From positions 1 to 7,987 of the forward strand of contig JAFTEK010000096.1 in the NCBI GenBank assembly GCA_017453705.1: a DNA stretch of 7,987 nucleotides, written 5' to 3'. Shown here one piece after another: positions 1 to 5,601 of this stretch. The notes under the pieces are model-generated. The model saw nothing but the letters and a program-made list of their open reading frames with translations, was not told the origin of the DNA and did not search any database. Both the position numbers and the translations under genes were made by a program. The DNA is from Treponema sp. GTDB taxonomy: Bacteria > Spirochaetota > Spirochaetia > Treponematales > Treponemataceae. The first letter of the stretch is position 1. Every line of letters begins with the position of its first letter.

Positions 1-639
1 CATGGGCTGATATATAGCTGAATAATTGATAAAGAGGAAAATTCCCATAGAGGAGAGCACACCCGCTATACAGAGGATGTATTTCTGGCGCAGCATGGCA
101 GACTTGCTGTTCTCCGCTTTCACTATCAGCATTATACAAGCTATGAACGGAACAAAGAATATGAACAAAGCATTGTAAAATTTAAACCATGTGACCATGA
201 GGGCGCGGCCAAGTTTGCCAGAGAACATAAGCCCAGATGCAATCTGGAAGCTGCCGTCCTGGGTTATGGACAGGTTAGTGATCGCGTTCTTTATGAAAAA
301 TATGATTATGAATGCCGACAAGTTGAGCACCCACCTCACAATCGTACCAGCCCTCCCCTTCTTACCATCAGGGAAGCAAAGCACGTAGACGGCGTTATGC
401 ACAGCAAACCATGCCATCAAGACATACGTGAGCTTTCCAACGGAGAAGGCGAGTTTCTGGGGCGCAAAGAGACAAAAGCCCACCGTAATAGCCATCATTA
501 TAAAAAGCGATGCCAAGAAAAGCACGGTATTAACAAGAGGGTTCCCGTCCTTGGAAGAACCAGAGGACGTGGAGTCTATCGCGAACGAAAAGAGGATGAG
601 TGAAACGGCCAGTATGACATTGAGAATCAAAAACACCAT
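1..639 (-). CDS. Multi-spanning membrane protein, N-terminal 213 residues (3' end beyond the window)
   Basis: The frame is open from an ATG at 639 to the window edge with no stop. GGAG lies 6 nt before the ATG, inside the end of the upstream gene. I see about six hydrophobic segments: residues 1-19, 36-58, 68-88, 104-120, 152-174 and 186-206. Short charged loops separate them, notably PDGKKGR near 90-96 and an ITQDGSF segment near 125-131. This layout resembles the 7TM sensor input modules found at the N-terminus of bacterial histidine kinases, GGDEF proteins or phosphatases, but no output domain is visible because the gene is cut. It starts only 3 nt after the stop of the SpoIIE-type phosphatase, so the two are almost certainly cotranscribed and probably work in one signalling pathway. 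The open frame and membrane nature are directly visible. The sensor role is inference. Confidence 0.8.
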   Translation of the reverse strand, partial: MVFLILNVILAVSLILFSFAIDSTSSGSSKDGNPLVNTVLFLASLFIMMAITVGFCLFAPQKLAFSVGKLTYVLMAWFAVHNAVYVLCFPDGKKGRAGTIVRWVLNLSAFIIIFFIKNAITNLSITQDGSFQIASGLMFSGKLGRALMVTWFKFYNALFIFFVPFIACIMLIVKAENSKSAMLRQKYILCIAGVLSSMGIFLFINYSAIYQPM

Positions 640-642
640 ATT

Positions 643-2043
643 TTACTCCACAACCTTTGCTACCATCATAGTCACATCATCATGCAGCTTTTTGTTGCCG
701 TTGTAGCTCATGACAAGATTCACCACGTCGTCAACGAACTCCTTGGGATGCTTGGTCGCACTCTTGGTGATTGTGTCGTGGTAAAGCTCCGTGTCCCCAA
801 GTTCCACACCCTGATCGTCCATGACCTCCGAGACTCCATCCGATGACATGAAGATGACATCACCACGGAAAAGCTTGGCCTCGTCAGGCTCCACGTCAGG
901 CACATCGATGATTCCCACGACCGAACAGTTGGACGTGAGGGGCTTGATGCGGTATCCCGCAGGGGACTTAGTTATAATGAGCGGGTCGGACATAGAAGCA
1001 TTTATATAGCGGATTGTCATCTTGGACGTATCAACTATCCCGATGAACAAAACCGTGTACTTATCCTGCAAGTGCATTCCCTTGATAGCCTTGTCAACGG
1101 CCTTTATCATGCCGGGCAGGTCATCCTTATCCTCAAGGATTTTTACGGTGTTCATCACAAGTCCCATGACCAGGGCTGCCGCCAGTCCTTTTCCAGACAC
1201 GTCACCAAGCATGAGCAGGGTCTTGGACTTGGATATAGGCAAGACTGAGTAATAGTCACCGGAAACATTTATGAGCGGGCGGAAGTAAGCCGCAAGCTCC
1301 AGATGGTCAATCTTAGGCATGACATGAGGAAGGAATGACCGCTGGGTCGTAGCCAGCTGCTGCCACTCCTGGGACAGGGATGCTATTTCAGACAGGTCAC
1401 TGATTGTCGAAGTCCTCTTGCGGAAAGCGCAATACTCATCAAAAAGCTCCTTGTATATCTCCTGGTCAAACAGCTGGGTATATTGGCAAAACACGTAAAG
1501 ATGCAGGCCCTGGCATACCATAAAGAAGCCGCGGGACTTCTTGTAATCCATGACCACACCGTAATTCTCACCCATAAGGTAAAAGCCGTCCTTCCACTGC
1601 TCGTCATAGCTCATCTCAAGGGTATCTATGGTTGCCTTGGATGACGTGAGCCTGTCAGGACTGTTATACAGGACATAGCTCTTGGTTCTGTTCAGGAAGA
1701 TAACCGAGCAGTCGCCCTGCACCTCAAGGACTTCGCCTATTATATTGTAGAAATCATCATAGGAATAACAGAATTTCAGCTTGCCGATGAAATCCTCAAG
1801 CAGGCGGGTCTTGCTGTCATACAGGCACTTATGGCGCTGACTGGCAATGAGCCTGGAATGCAGCCTGTACACAACAAGCAGGACAGAGATAATCAAGGCA
1901 GAAACGGTAATCCAGGTGAACTTAGGGGAATAGTTCTGCCTGTCGCTGACCGAAGGAATGATACTCAAGGTCAGGAATATAATCACAGCTATGACCGCCA
2001 TTCCGGAAACGATATCTGTGACAATCTTTTTCGTCTTAAACAT
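643..2043 (-). CDS. Membrane-anchored SpoIIE/RsbU-type PP2C serine/threonine phosphatase
   Basis: The protein has 466 residues. Two N-terminal hydrophobic segments (about 8-30 and 43-60) anchor it in the inner membrane. Residues about 72-215 form a GAF-like sensory region that I cannot assign firmly. The C-terminal half (about 235-466) is a PPM/SpoIIE phosphatase: VSGDYYSV (metal Asp D263), LGDVSGKGLAAAL (D281), SSDGVSEVMD (D402) and HDDVTMMV (D455/D456) match the family's metal-binding motifs, so it should be active. Such enzymes dephosphorylate STAS-domain anti-anti-sigma proteins in partner-switching pathways. No STAS protein or anti-sigma kinase is visible here. It lies 87 nt downstream of glgC and is tightly coupled to the membrane protein that follows. 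The start ATG has only a weak, G-rich ribosome-binding site (GGGGG, 2048-2053). The fold is certain; the target is unknown. Confidence 0.93.
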   Translation of the reverse strand: MFKTKKIVTDIVSGMAVIAVIIFLTLSIIPSVSDRQNYSPKFTWITVSALIISVLLVVYRLHSRLIASQRHKCLYDSKTRLLEDFIGKLKFCYSYDDFYNIIGEVLEVQGDCSVIFLNRTKSYVLYNSPDRLTSSKATIDTLEMSYDEQWKDGFYLMGENYGVVMDYKKSRGFFMVCQGLHLYVFCQYTQLFDQEIYKELFDEYCAFRKRTSTISDLSEIASLSQEWQQLATTQRSFLPHVMPKIDHLELAAYFRPLINVSGDYYSVLPISKSKTLLMLGDVSGKGLAAALVMGLVMNTVKILEDKDDLPGMIKAVDKAIKGMHLQDKYTVLFIGIVDTSKMTIRYINASMSDPLIITKSPAGYRIKPLTSNCSVVGIIDVPDVEPDEAKLFRGDVIFMSSDGVSEVMDDQGVELGDTELYHDTITKSATKHPKEFVDDVVNLVMSYNGNKKLHDDVTMMVAKVVE

Positions 2044-2073
2044 ACAACCCCCGGGCTATTATCCAAAGTATCG

Positions 2074-2107
2074 GCAAAAGGAAGGCCCGGCTTTACCACC
2101 GGGCCCT
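2074..2107 (-). terminator. Hairpin between glgC and the phosphatase gene; weak terminator or attenuator
   Basis: Read on the minus strand, AGGGCCCGG (2107-2099) and CCGGGCCTT (2090-2082) form a 9-bp stem (one G-U pair) with an 8-nt loop, followed by a pyrimidine-rich TTCCTTTTG rather than a clean U tract. It lies 24 nt after the glgC stop and before the phosphatase ATG. The position and stem suit an intrinsic terminator of limited efficiency that lets some transcription continue into the phosphatase gene. The interrupted U tract lowers confidence in true termination. Confidence 0.5.
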
Positions 2108-2130
2108 TGCCGTAAGGTGTGAGGACAGGA

Positions 2131-3429
2131 CTAGATAACCGTTCCTGCCGGAATCACATCGAACTTGCGGATTATTATGATTCCGTCCGCACTGTAGAAC
2201 ATACCGTGATCTCCGTCCTCGTACTTCTTGCCCGATACATTGATACACCAGTTGTCACCTATGCGGGAGTTCTTGTCTATAATCGCCTTGTTTATCTTGC
2301 AGTTCTTGCCAATTCCCATGTTGGGGATGCCCTTTGCCTTGTTCTCGCTCTTGTGGCTGTCGTCCTCGTAAAAATCGGCTCCCATCATGATAACGCCATC
2401 CAAATCGCAGCCCTCGTTGATGATTGAGCGCACACCGATGACAGACCTCTGGATACGGCTGTTTGTTATGACACATCCCTCGCTCGCCAAGGTCGCAGTC
2501 ATGTCCGCATGGTTTATCTTGCTCGGAGGCAGGTTGCGCATGTGGGTGTATATGGGCTTCTCTTCCTCGTAGAAGTTAAAGTGGGGGGTCGGGTTGGTAA
2601 GGTCAAGGGTCGCCTCATAGAAGGAGCGGATGGTTCCAATGTCTTCCCAGTAGCCATTGAACACATAGCTGGCGACCTTCTTGCTCTTGATTGCCTGGGG
2701 TATAATCTCCTTACCAAAGTCGTTGTACTTGTTGTCGAGCATCTCGTCCATGGCCTTAGCATTGAAGATGTAGATACCCATTGAAGCCAGATACTCCAAG
2801 TCATCGGGCAGACCGGCACGAGACTCCTGGGGAATTTTCCAGTCGTCTATGTTCATGTCCTTGGCGGGTTTTTCCATAAAGCTCGTTATACGGCTGCTCT
2901 CGTCCACCTTCATTATGCCAAAGCCGGATGCGTCCGCGCGGTTGACAGCCTTCGCAGCTATCGTAATGTCCGCCCCGCTAGCTATATGGGCATTCATGAA
3001 CTTCTTGAGATCCATCCTGTAGAGCTGGTCGCCTGACAGTATGATGTAATGGGTGGGGTTCTGGACACGGAAATGAGCCACGTTCTTTCGCACGGCATCA
3101 GCGGTTCCCTCGTACCAACCAGAGTGCTCCAAAGTCTGCTCGGCGGCAAGAATCTCAACAAAGCCCCTGCTGAAGCGGTCAAAATTGTAGGAGTTGATTA
3201 TGTGCAGGTGAAGGGATGCGGAGTTGAACTGCGTCAAAAGATAAATCTTCTTATAACCAGAGTTGATACAGTTGGAGATAGGAATGTCAACAATCCTGTA
3301 CTTGCCAGCGAACGGAACAGCAGGCTTGGATCTCTCCTTGGTGAGCGGGTACAGGCGAGTACCTTTGCCACCGCCCAGAATTATAGCAAGAACCCTCGGT
3401 TCCTCAGGACATTCTACTTGACGTGCCAT
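2131..3429 (-). CDS. glgC: Glucose-1-phosphate adenylyltransferase (ADP-glucose pyrophosphorylase)
   Basis: This cytosolic enzyme makes ADP-glucose from ATP and glucose-1-phosphate, the committed step of bacterial glycogen synthesis. Its 432 residues match the family's usual length. The N-terminal nucleotidyltransferase fold carries LGGGKGTRLYPLT (18-30), SKPAVPFAGKYR (34-45) and DIPISNCINSG (48-58). Further family motifs follow: WYEGTADAV (105-113), SGDQLYRMD (132-140), FMEKP (184-188) and SMGIYIFN (216-223). The C-terminal part (about 310-432) fits a left-handed beta-helix with repeated hydrophobic hexads. The TQFNSASLHLHI stretch (66-77) and the C-terminal IPAGTVI look more like cyanobacterial and plant enzymes than enterobacterial GlgC. 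The start is set by GGAGG about 10 nt upstream. No other glycogen gene is in the window. A consensus promoter lies upstream, although read-through from the chrA pair is possible. Confidence 0.96.
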   Translation of the reverse strand: MARQVECPEEPRVLAIILGGGKGTRLYPLTKERSKPAVPFAGKYRIVDIPISNCINSGYKKIYLLTQFNSASLHLHIINSYNFDRFSRGFVEILAAEQTLEHSGWYEGTADAVRKNVAHFRVQNPTHYIILSGDQLYRMDLKKFMNAHIASGADITIAAKAVNRADASGFGIMKVDESSRITSFMEKPAKDMNIDDWKIPQESRAGLPDDLEYLASMGIYIFNAKAMDEMLDNKYNDFGKEIIPQAIKSKKVASYVFNGYWEDIGTIRSFYEATLDLTNPTPHFNFYEEEKPIYTHMRNLPPSKINHADMTATLASEGCVITNSRIQRSVIGVRSIINEGCDLDGVIMMGADFYEDDSHKSENKAKGIPNMGIGKNCKINKAIIDKNSRIGDNWCINVSGKKYEDGDHGMFYSADGIIIIRKFDVIPAGTVI

Positions 3430-3488
3430 ATACTATCATCCTCCAAAACAAATTAAGTAAAAATAAACAATAAAAGCTTTATATTCCT

Positions 3489-3517
3489 ATTATAAGCCCA
3501 CTTCTTCTAAAATGCAA
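3489..3517 (-). promoter_or_regulatory. Sigma-70-type promoter for glgC
   Basis: On the minus strand TTGCAT (3517-3512), a 17-bp spacer and a perfect TATAAT (3494-3489) precede glgC. A start near 3482 would give a leader of about 53 nt containing the GGAGG ribosome-binding site. The -35 matches the consensus only in its first three bases; the -10 and spacer are ideal. The surrounding sequence is AT-rich compared with the flanking genes. Confidence 0.7.
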
Positions 3518-3550
3518 TCATATTTTTTGACAGCGACGACAGCCACGCCC

Positions 3551-4114
3551 CTACAGGAACAACACCCCAAAGACAGCTCCCAAGGCGATTATCACAACAG
3601 GATGCAGCTTGCTCTTGAAGAGAATGACAAGGCAGGCTTCAAAAAGGGCGATTTGCGGCCAGCAAAACAAAGAAGCCAGCCCCCTTCCGGTAGAAAAAGA
3701 GGCAACATCCAGGAGCGAAAGCGTGAAAACCTGAACCATAGCTATAAGCACCATCCCGGTGGTCGCAGGCCTAAGCCCGGAAAAAGCAGCCTTCACCAAA
3801 GGCTTGTCCTGAAAACGGGAAAAGAAACGAGCTATAAGCATTATGACAATCAAGGAAGGCAGTATCTCCCCCAATGTCGTTATGACAGCCCCCGCAGGAC
3901 CGAAAAGCTCCATCCCGATATAGGTCGCAAGGTTTATCCCTATGGGGCCGGGAGTGCTCTCACTTATCGCGAGCATACTGCAGAACTTATCCGCACTGAT
4001 CAGCTGGTACTGCTCCACAAGTGTCTGCTGCATGAATGTCGCGGCGACAAGCCCCCCGCCGATTGCAAAAAGACCAATGTAAAAGAAGATAAAAAACAGG
4101 TGGAGCAGGCTCAT
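3551..4114 (-). CDS. chrA: ChrA-family transporter, second half-size subunit
   Basis: The protein has 187 residues and is a short-chain member of the chromate ion transporter (CHR) family, an inner-membrane protein. The family signatures are visible: FYIGLFAIGGGLV (11-23) and AISESTPGPIGINLATYIG (49-67), with hydrophobic segments near 4-26, 72-97, 115-137 and 148-187. It overlaps the preceding chrA gene by 4 bp (ATGA) and has a strong GGGGGAGGG ribosome-binding region inside that gene's end, so the two halves are translationally coupled. Paired short ChrA proteins work together as one transporter with opposite membrane topologies. Characterised members export chromate with proton antiport. 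Without resistance genes nearby, the natural substrate here could be another anion such as sulfate, so the chromate role is inferred from the family only. Confidence 0.92.
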   Translation of the reverse strand: MSLLHLFFIFFYIGLFAIGGGLVAATFMQQTLVEQYQLISADKFCSMLAISESTPGPIGINLATYIGMELFGPAGAVITTLGEILPSLIVIMLIARFFSRFQDKPLVKAAFSGLRPATTGMVLIAMVQVFTLSLLDVASFSTGRGLASLFCWPQIALFEACLVILFKSKLHPVVIIALGAVFGVLFL

Positions 4115-4710
4115 TTTCCCTCCCCCTCAGGAGCGGAGCTTCCGGCATTTGGAACAGGATTCAATTCGCCCGTCATCCACGCGATGAGGATGCCCCCCAG
4201 AGCCGCTCCAACGATTATAAAGACGGAGTGGACTTTAAAAAAATAGATGAGTGAAAAGGCCAGCGCAAAAAAAGCTAACTGCCAGAGCTTTTTTATTGCT
4301 TTTTTCGCAAGGTTCAGGACAGAATAGGCGAGCAAGGCAGCGACAGCGACGTTTATGCCCCGCAAGGCCTTTTGCACCCAGGCAATCTGCTCAAAATTAG
4401 AAATAAAGGCAGCGATGATACTGATGATTATGACGGAAGGGGTAACAACACCCAATGTAGCGGCGATACCTCCGGCAATTTTCCGCCTCTTGAATCCTAT
4501 GAAAGTCGCAACGTTGACGGCTATTATCCCCGGGGTTGACTGGGAAATCGCGTAGTAGTCCAAAAGCTCCTCGCTAGTTGTCCACTTGCGCTTGTCAGAA
4601 AGCTCCCTGTCCAGTATCGGGAGCATGGCCATTCCACCGCCAAAAGTGACGGAGCCTATCTTGAAGAAAGTCAGGAAAAGTTCCAGCAGGTCTCGTAGCA
4701 CTCGTAACAT
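4111..4710 (-). CDS. chrA: ChrA-family transporter, first half-size subunit
   Basis: The protein has 199 residues from the ATG at 4710. The reading frame stays open upstream to 4830, but those 40 codons cover a 23-bp tandem repeat and the promoter, and family members begin with an LLELFLTFFKIG-like segment as here. The CHR signatures are FFKIGSVTFGGGMAMLPIL (15-33) and YYAISQSTPGIIAVNVATFIG-type sequence (52-72). Hydrophobic segments lie near 76-104, 120-135 and 143-178. It ends with a short polar tail (182-199) rich in Pro, Gly, Ser and Glu. No convincing Shine-Dalgarno precedes the ATG; the -10 box ends only 7 nt before it, which predicts a leaderless transcript. It should pair with the overlapping second subunit in the inner membrane. 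Four 6-7 nt mononucleotide runs lie at 4237-4305 in the distal part of the gene. Confidence 0.92.
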   Translation of the reverse strand: MLRVLRDLLELFLTFFKIGSVTFGGGMAMLPILDRELSDKRKWTTSEELLDYYAISQSTPGIIAVNVATFIGFKRRKIAGGIAATLGVVTPSVIIISIIAAFISNFEQIAWVQKALRGINVAVAALLAYSVLNLAKKAIKKLWQLAFFALAFSLIYFFKVHSVFIIVGAALGGILIAWMTGELNPVPNAGSSAPEGEGK

Positions 4711-4717
4711 ACGGGCA

Positions 4718-4746
4718 ATTATAACAGGATATAACTGGCAGCTCAA
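4718..4746 (-). promoter_or_regulatory. Sigma-70-type promoter for the chrA pair
   Basis: On the minus strand TTGAGC (4746-4741), a 17-bp spacer and a perfect TATAAT (4723-4718) are followed by only 7 nt before the chrA ATG. The expected start site falls on or next to the A of the start codon. A 23-bp tandem repeat begins 8 bp upstream of the -35. Confidence 0.75.
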
Positions 4747-4754
4747 GCTGATTT

Positions 4755-4817
4755 TGTCCGCGAGGCTGACAGAGCAGTGTCCGCGAGGCTGACAGAGCAG
4801 TGTTCGCGACGCTGACA
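4755..4817. repeat. 23-bp tandem repeat, 2.7 copies
   Basis: There are two identical 23-bp copies (4755-4777 and 4778-4800), then a partial third (4801-4817) with two mismatches in 17 bases. The unit contains CCGCGAGG followed by CTGACAGAGCAG. The period is not a multiple of three and the array lies directly upstream of the chrA promoter. It may be a set of regulator-binding iterons spaced about two helical turns apart, or a simple slippage product. Confidence 0.95.
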
Positions 4818-4824
4818 AAAAAAT

Positions 4825-4837
4825 TATCATAATGATA
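4825..4837. repeat. Short perfect inverted repeat upstream of chrA
   Basis: TATCAT-A-ATGATA is a perfect 6-1-6 palindrome. On the minus strand it is followed by ATTTTTTT, so it could act as a weak AT-only terminator for transcripts coming from the tRNA. Its shape also suits a dimeric regulator site. Neither role is proven by the sequence. Confidence 0.4.
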
Positions 4838-4848
4838 GGGGTTCTTCT

Positions 4849-4863
4849 ATAGCTGGGGCAGGA
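4849..4863 (-). repeat. Duplicated 3' end of tRNA-fMet
   Basis: Fifteen bases identical to the 3' acceptor-arm end of the neighbouring tRNA-fMet (4917-4931) recur here in the same orientation, 68 bp downstream in tRNA direction. They cover the discriminator, the acceptor 3' strand and the start of the T stem. Similarity fades beyond 4863. This is the usual look of an attachment-site half or of a decayed second tRNA copy. Confidence 0.7.
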
Positions 4864-4883
4864 AGTAAATGCGTTTAAAACAA

Positions 4884-4911
4884 GAAAACTCTATCCTTCG
4901 ATAGAGTTTTC
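4884..4911 (-). terminator. Intrinsic terminator of tRNA-fMet
   Basis: A perfect 12-bp inverted repeat (4884-4895 and 4900-4911) with a 4-nt loop lies 6 nt after the tRNA 3' end. On the minus strand the descending arm ends in GTTTTC and continues into TTGTTTT, giving a U-rich tail. The stem is symmetrical, so it could also stop transcription in the other direction. Confidence 0.88.
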
Positions 4912-4917
4912 TTTCAA

Positions 4918-4990
4918 TAGCTGGGGCAGGACTTGAACCTGCGGCCTCCGGGTTATGAGCCCGACGAGCTGCCAACTGCTCTACCCAGCG
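4918..4990 (-). tRNA. Initiator tRNA-fMet (anticodon CAT)
   Basis: The sequence folds as a full cloverleaf of 73 nt: acceptor strand CGCTGGG with CCCAGC, D arm GAGC/GCTC, anticodon loop CTCATAA, and T arm GCAGG-TTCAAGT-CCTGC. Three consecutive G-C pairs in the anticodon stem (GGG/CCC) and the unpaired first acceptor position identify the initiator rather than an elongator Met tRNA. Position 1 is C and position 72 is U, so the expected mismatch is C-U instead of the C-A of E. coli. The discriminator is A. The CCA end is not encoded and must be added after transcription. The gene has its own strong promoter and terminator and appears to be monocistronic. Confidence 0.96.
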
Positions 4991-5007
4991 TCGTACTTGA
5001 TAGCTAC

Positions 5008-5036
5008 ATAATAGAAGAAACTATTAAAAATGTCAA
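5008..5036 (-). promoter_or_regulatory. Strong promoter of tRNA-fMet
   Basis: On the minus strand a perfect TTGACA (5036-5031), a 17-bp spacer and TATTAT (5013-5008) precede the tRNA. The start site should be near 5000, about 10 nt before the mature 5' end at 4990. This is the best sigma-70-type promoter in the window, as expected for a stable RNA gene. Confidence 0.9.
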
Positions 5037-5070
5037 TAGATGGGCTGGATAAAAAGCCGTGGTTTCAGAC

Positions 5071-5099
5071 TGGACAAATCAGGTCAGCTGTTGTATAGT
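5071..5099 (+). promoter_or_regulatory. Promoter of the Rrf2-family gene
   Basis: TGGACA (5071-5076), a 17-bp spacer and TATAGT (5094-5099) each match the consensus at five of six positions. A start near 5106 gives a leader of about 24 nt with a GAGG ribosome-binding site at 5121-5124. The spacer includes GGTCAGCTG and the -35 overlaps ACTGGAC; these imperfect symmetric half-sites could be an autoregulatory operator, but the symmetry is weak. Confidence 0.75.
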
Positions 5100-5129
5100 A
5101 TATTTTACCAGTAGGAAATAGAGGATAGC

Positions 5130-5594
5130 ATGAGGATTTCCACACGGGGGAGATATGCCCTTCGTTTTATGATAGATTTGGCCCAGCACGGAGGGGAAGA
5201 ATACATCACCCTGAAGGATGTCTCAAAAAGACAGGGAATAAGCGTAAAATACCTGGAACAGATAACATCGCTTCTAAGCAAGCTCGGCTTGCTACTGAGC
5301 GTCCGCGGCCCCTCTGGCGGCTACAAGCTTGCTCGCAAACCGGAGAATTACACTGCAGGGGAAATTCTCCGCGTAACCGAAGGCGACATGGCACCGGTGG
5401 CATGTCTTGCAGAGCCTGAGAACAGCTGTCCCCGCAAGGACAACTGCCCTACCCTACCCTTTTGGAAGGGACTGAATGATGTAATCAAGAGCTATCTTGA
5501 CAGCACCAGCCTAAAAGACCTTGCAGTAGCCACCCCTCAGACCCTCCAGGAACTGGAAGGCATTGGAGAGGAGTCCGCACCCTGCAATCAGTAG
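5130..5594 (+). CDS. Rrf2/IscR-family transcriptional regulator with three-cysteine cluster
   Basis: The protein has 154 residues, normal for the family. The N-terminal winged helix-turn-helix is clear: MRISTRGRYALRFMIDLA, then a recognition-helix region around GISVKYLEQI (36-45) and the wing SVRGPSGGYKLAR (57-69). A dimerisation helix follows. Cysteines C92, C100 and C106 (CX7CX5C) sit where IscR, RsrR and NsrR bind an iron-sulfur cluster, so it probably senses Fe-S status, redox state or nitric oxide. A fourth cysteine (C152) lies near the end. Unlike iscR it is not followed by cysteine desulfurase or scaffold genes; it stands alone, so autoregulation plus distant targets is the simplest inference. 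The start is fixed by GAGG 5 nt upstream and its own promoter. Its stop is 7 bp from the convergent lysS stop. Confidence 0.93.
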   Translation: MRISTRGRYALRFMIDLAQHGGEEYITLKDVSKRQGISVKYLEQITSLLSKLGLLLSVRGPSGGYKLARKPENYTAGEILRVTEGDMAPVACLAEPENSCPRKDNCPTLPFWKGLNDVIKSYLDSTSLKDLAVATPQTLQELEGIGEESAPCNQ

Positions 5595-5601
5595 CTGGCT
5601 A

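Noticed and set aside
2119..2427. 102-codon open frame opposite the glgC 3' end
   Set aside because: It is antisense to the conserved beta-helix region of GlgC and has no independent support.
3518..3550. Terminator after the second chrA gene
   Set aside because: The GC-rich stretch before the A-rich run has direct GCTGTC repeats but no usable inverted repeat, and the minus strand shows no U tract. Read-through into glgC remains possible.
3512..4246. 244-codon open frame on the plus strand
   Set aside because: It is antisense to the two chrA genes, which carry the family motifs. Its translation is a polar low-complexity product typical of a shadow frame.
4755..4817. CRISPR-like array
   Set aside because: The copies are directly adjacent with no spacers, so this is a plain tandem repeat.
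4711..4830. N-terminal extension of the first chrA reading frame by 40 codons
   Set aside because: It covers a 23-bp non-triplet tandem repeat and the -35/-10 promoter, and the predicted residues do not resemble a ChrA N-terminus. The ATG at 4710 gives the family's normal start.
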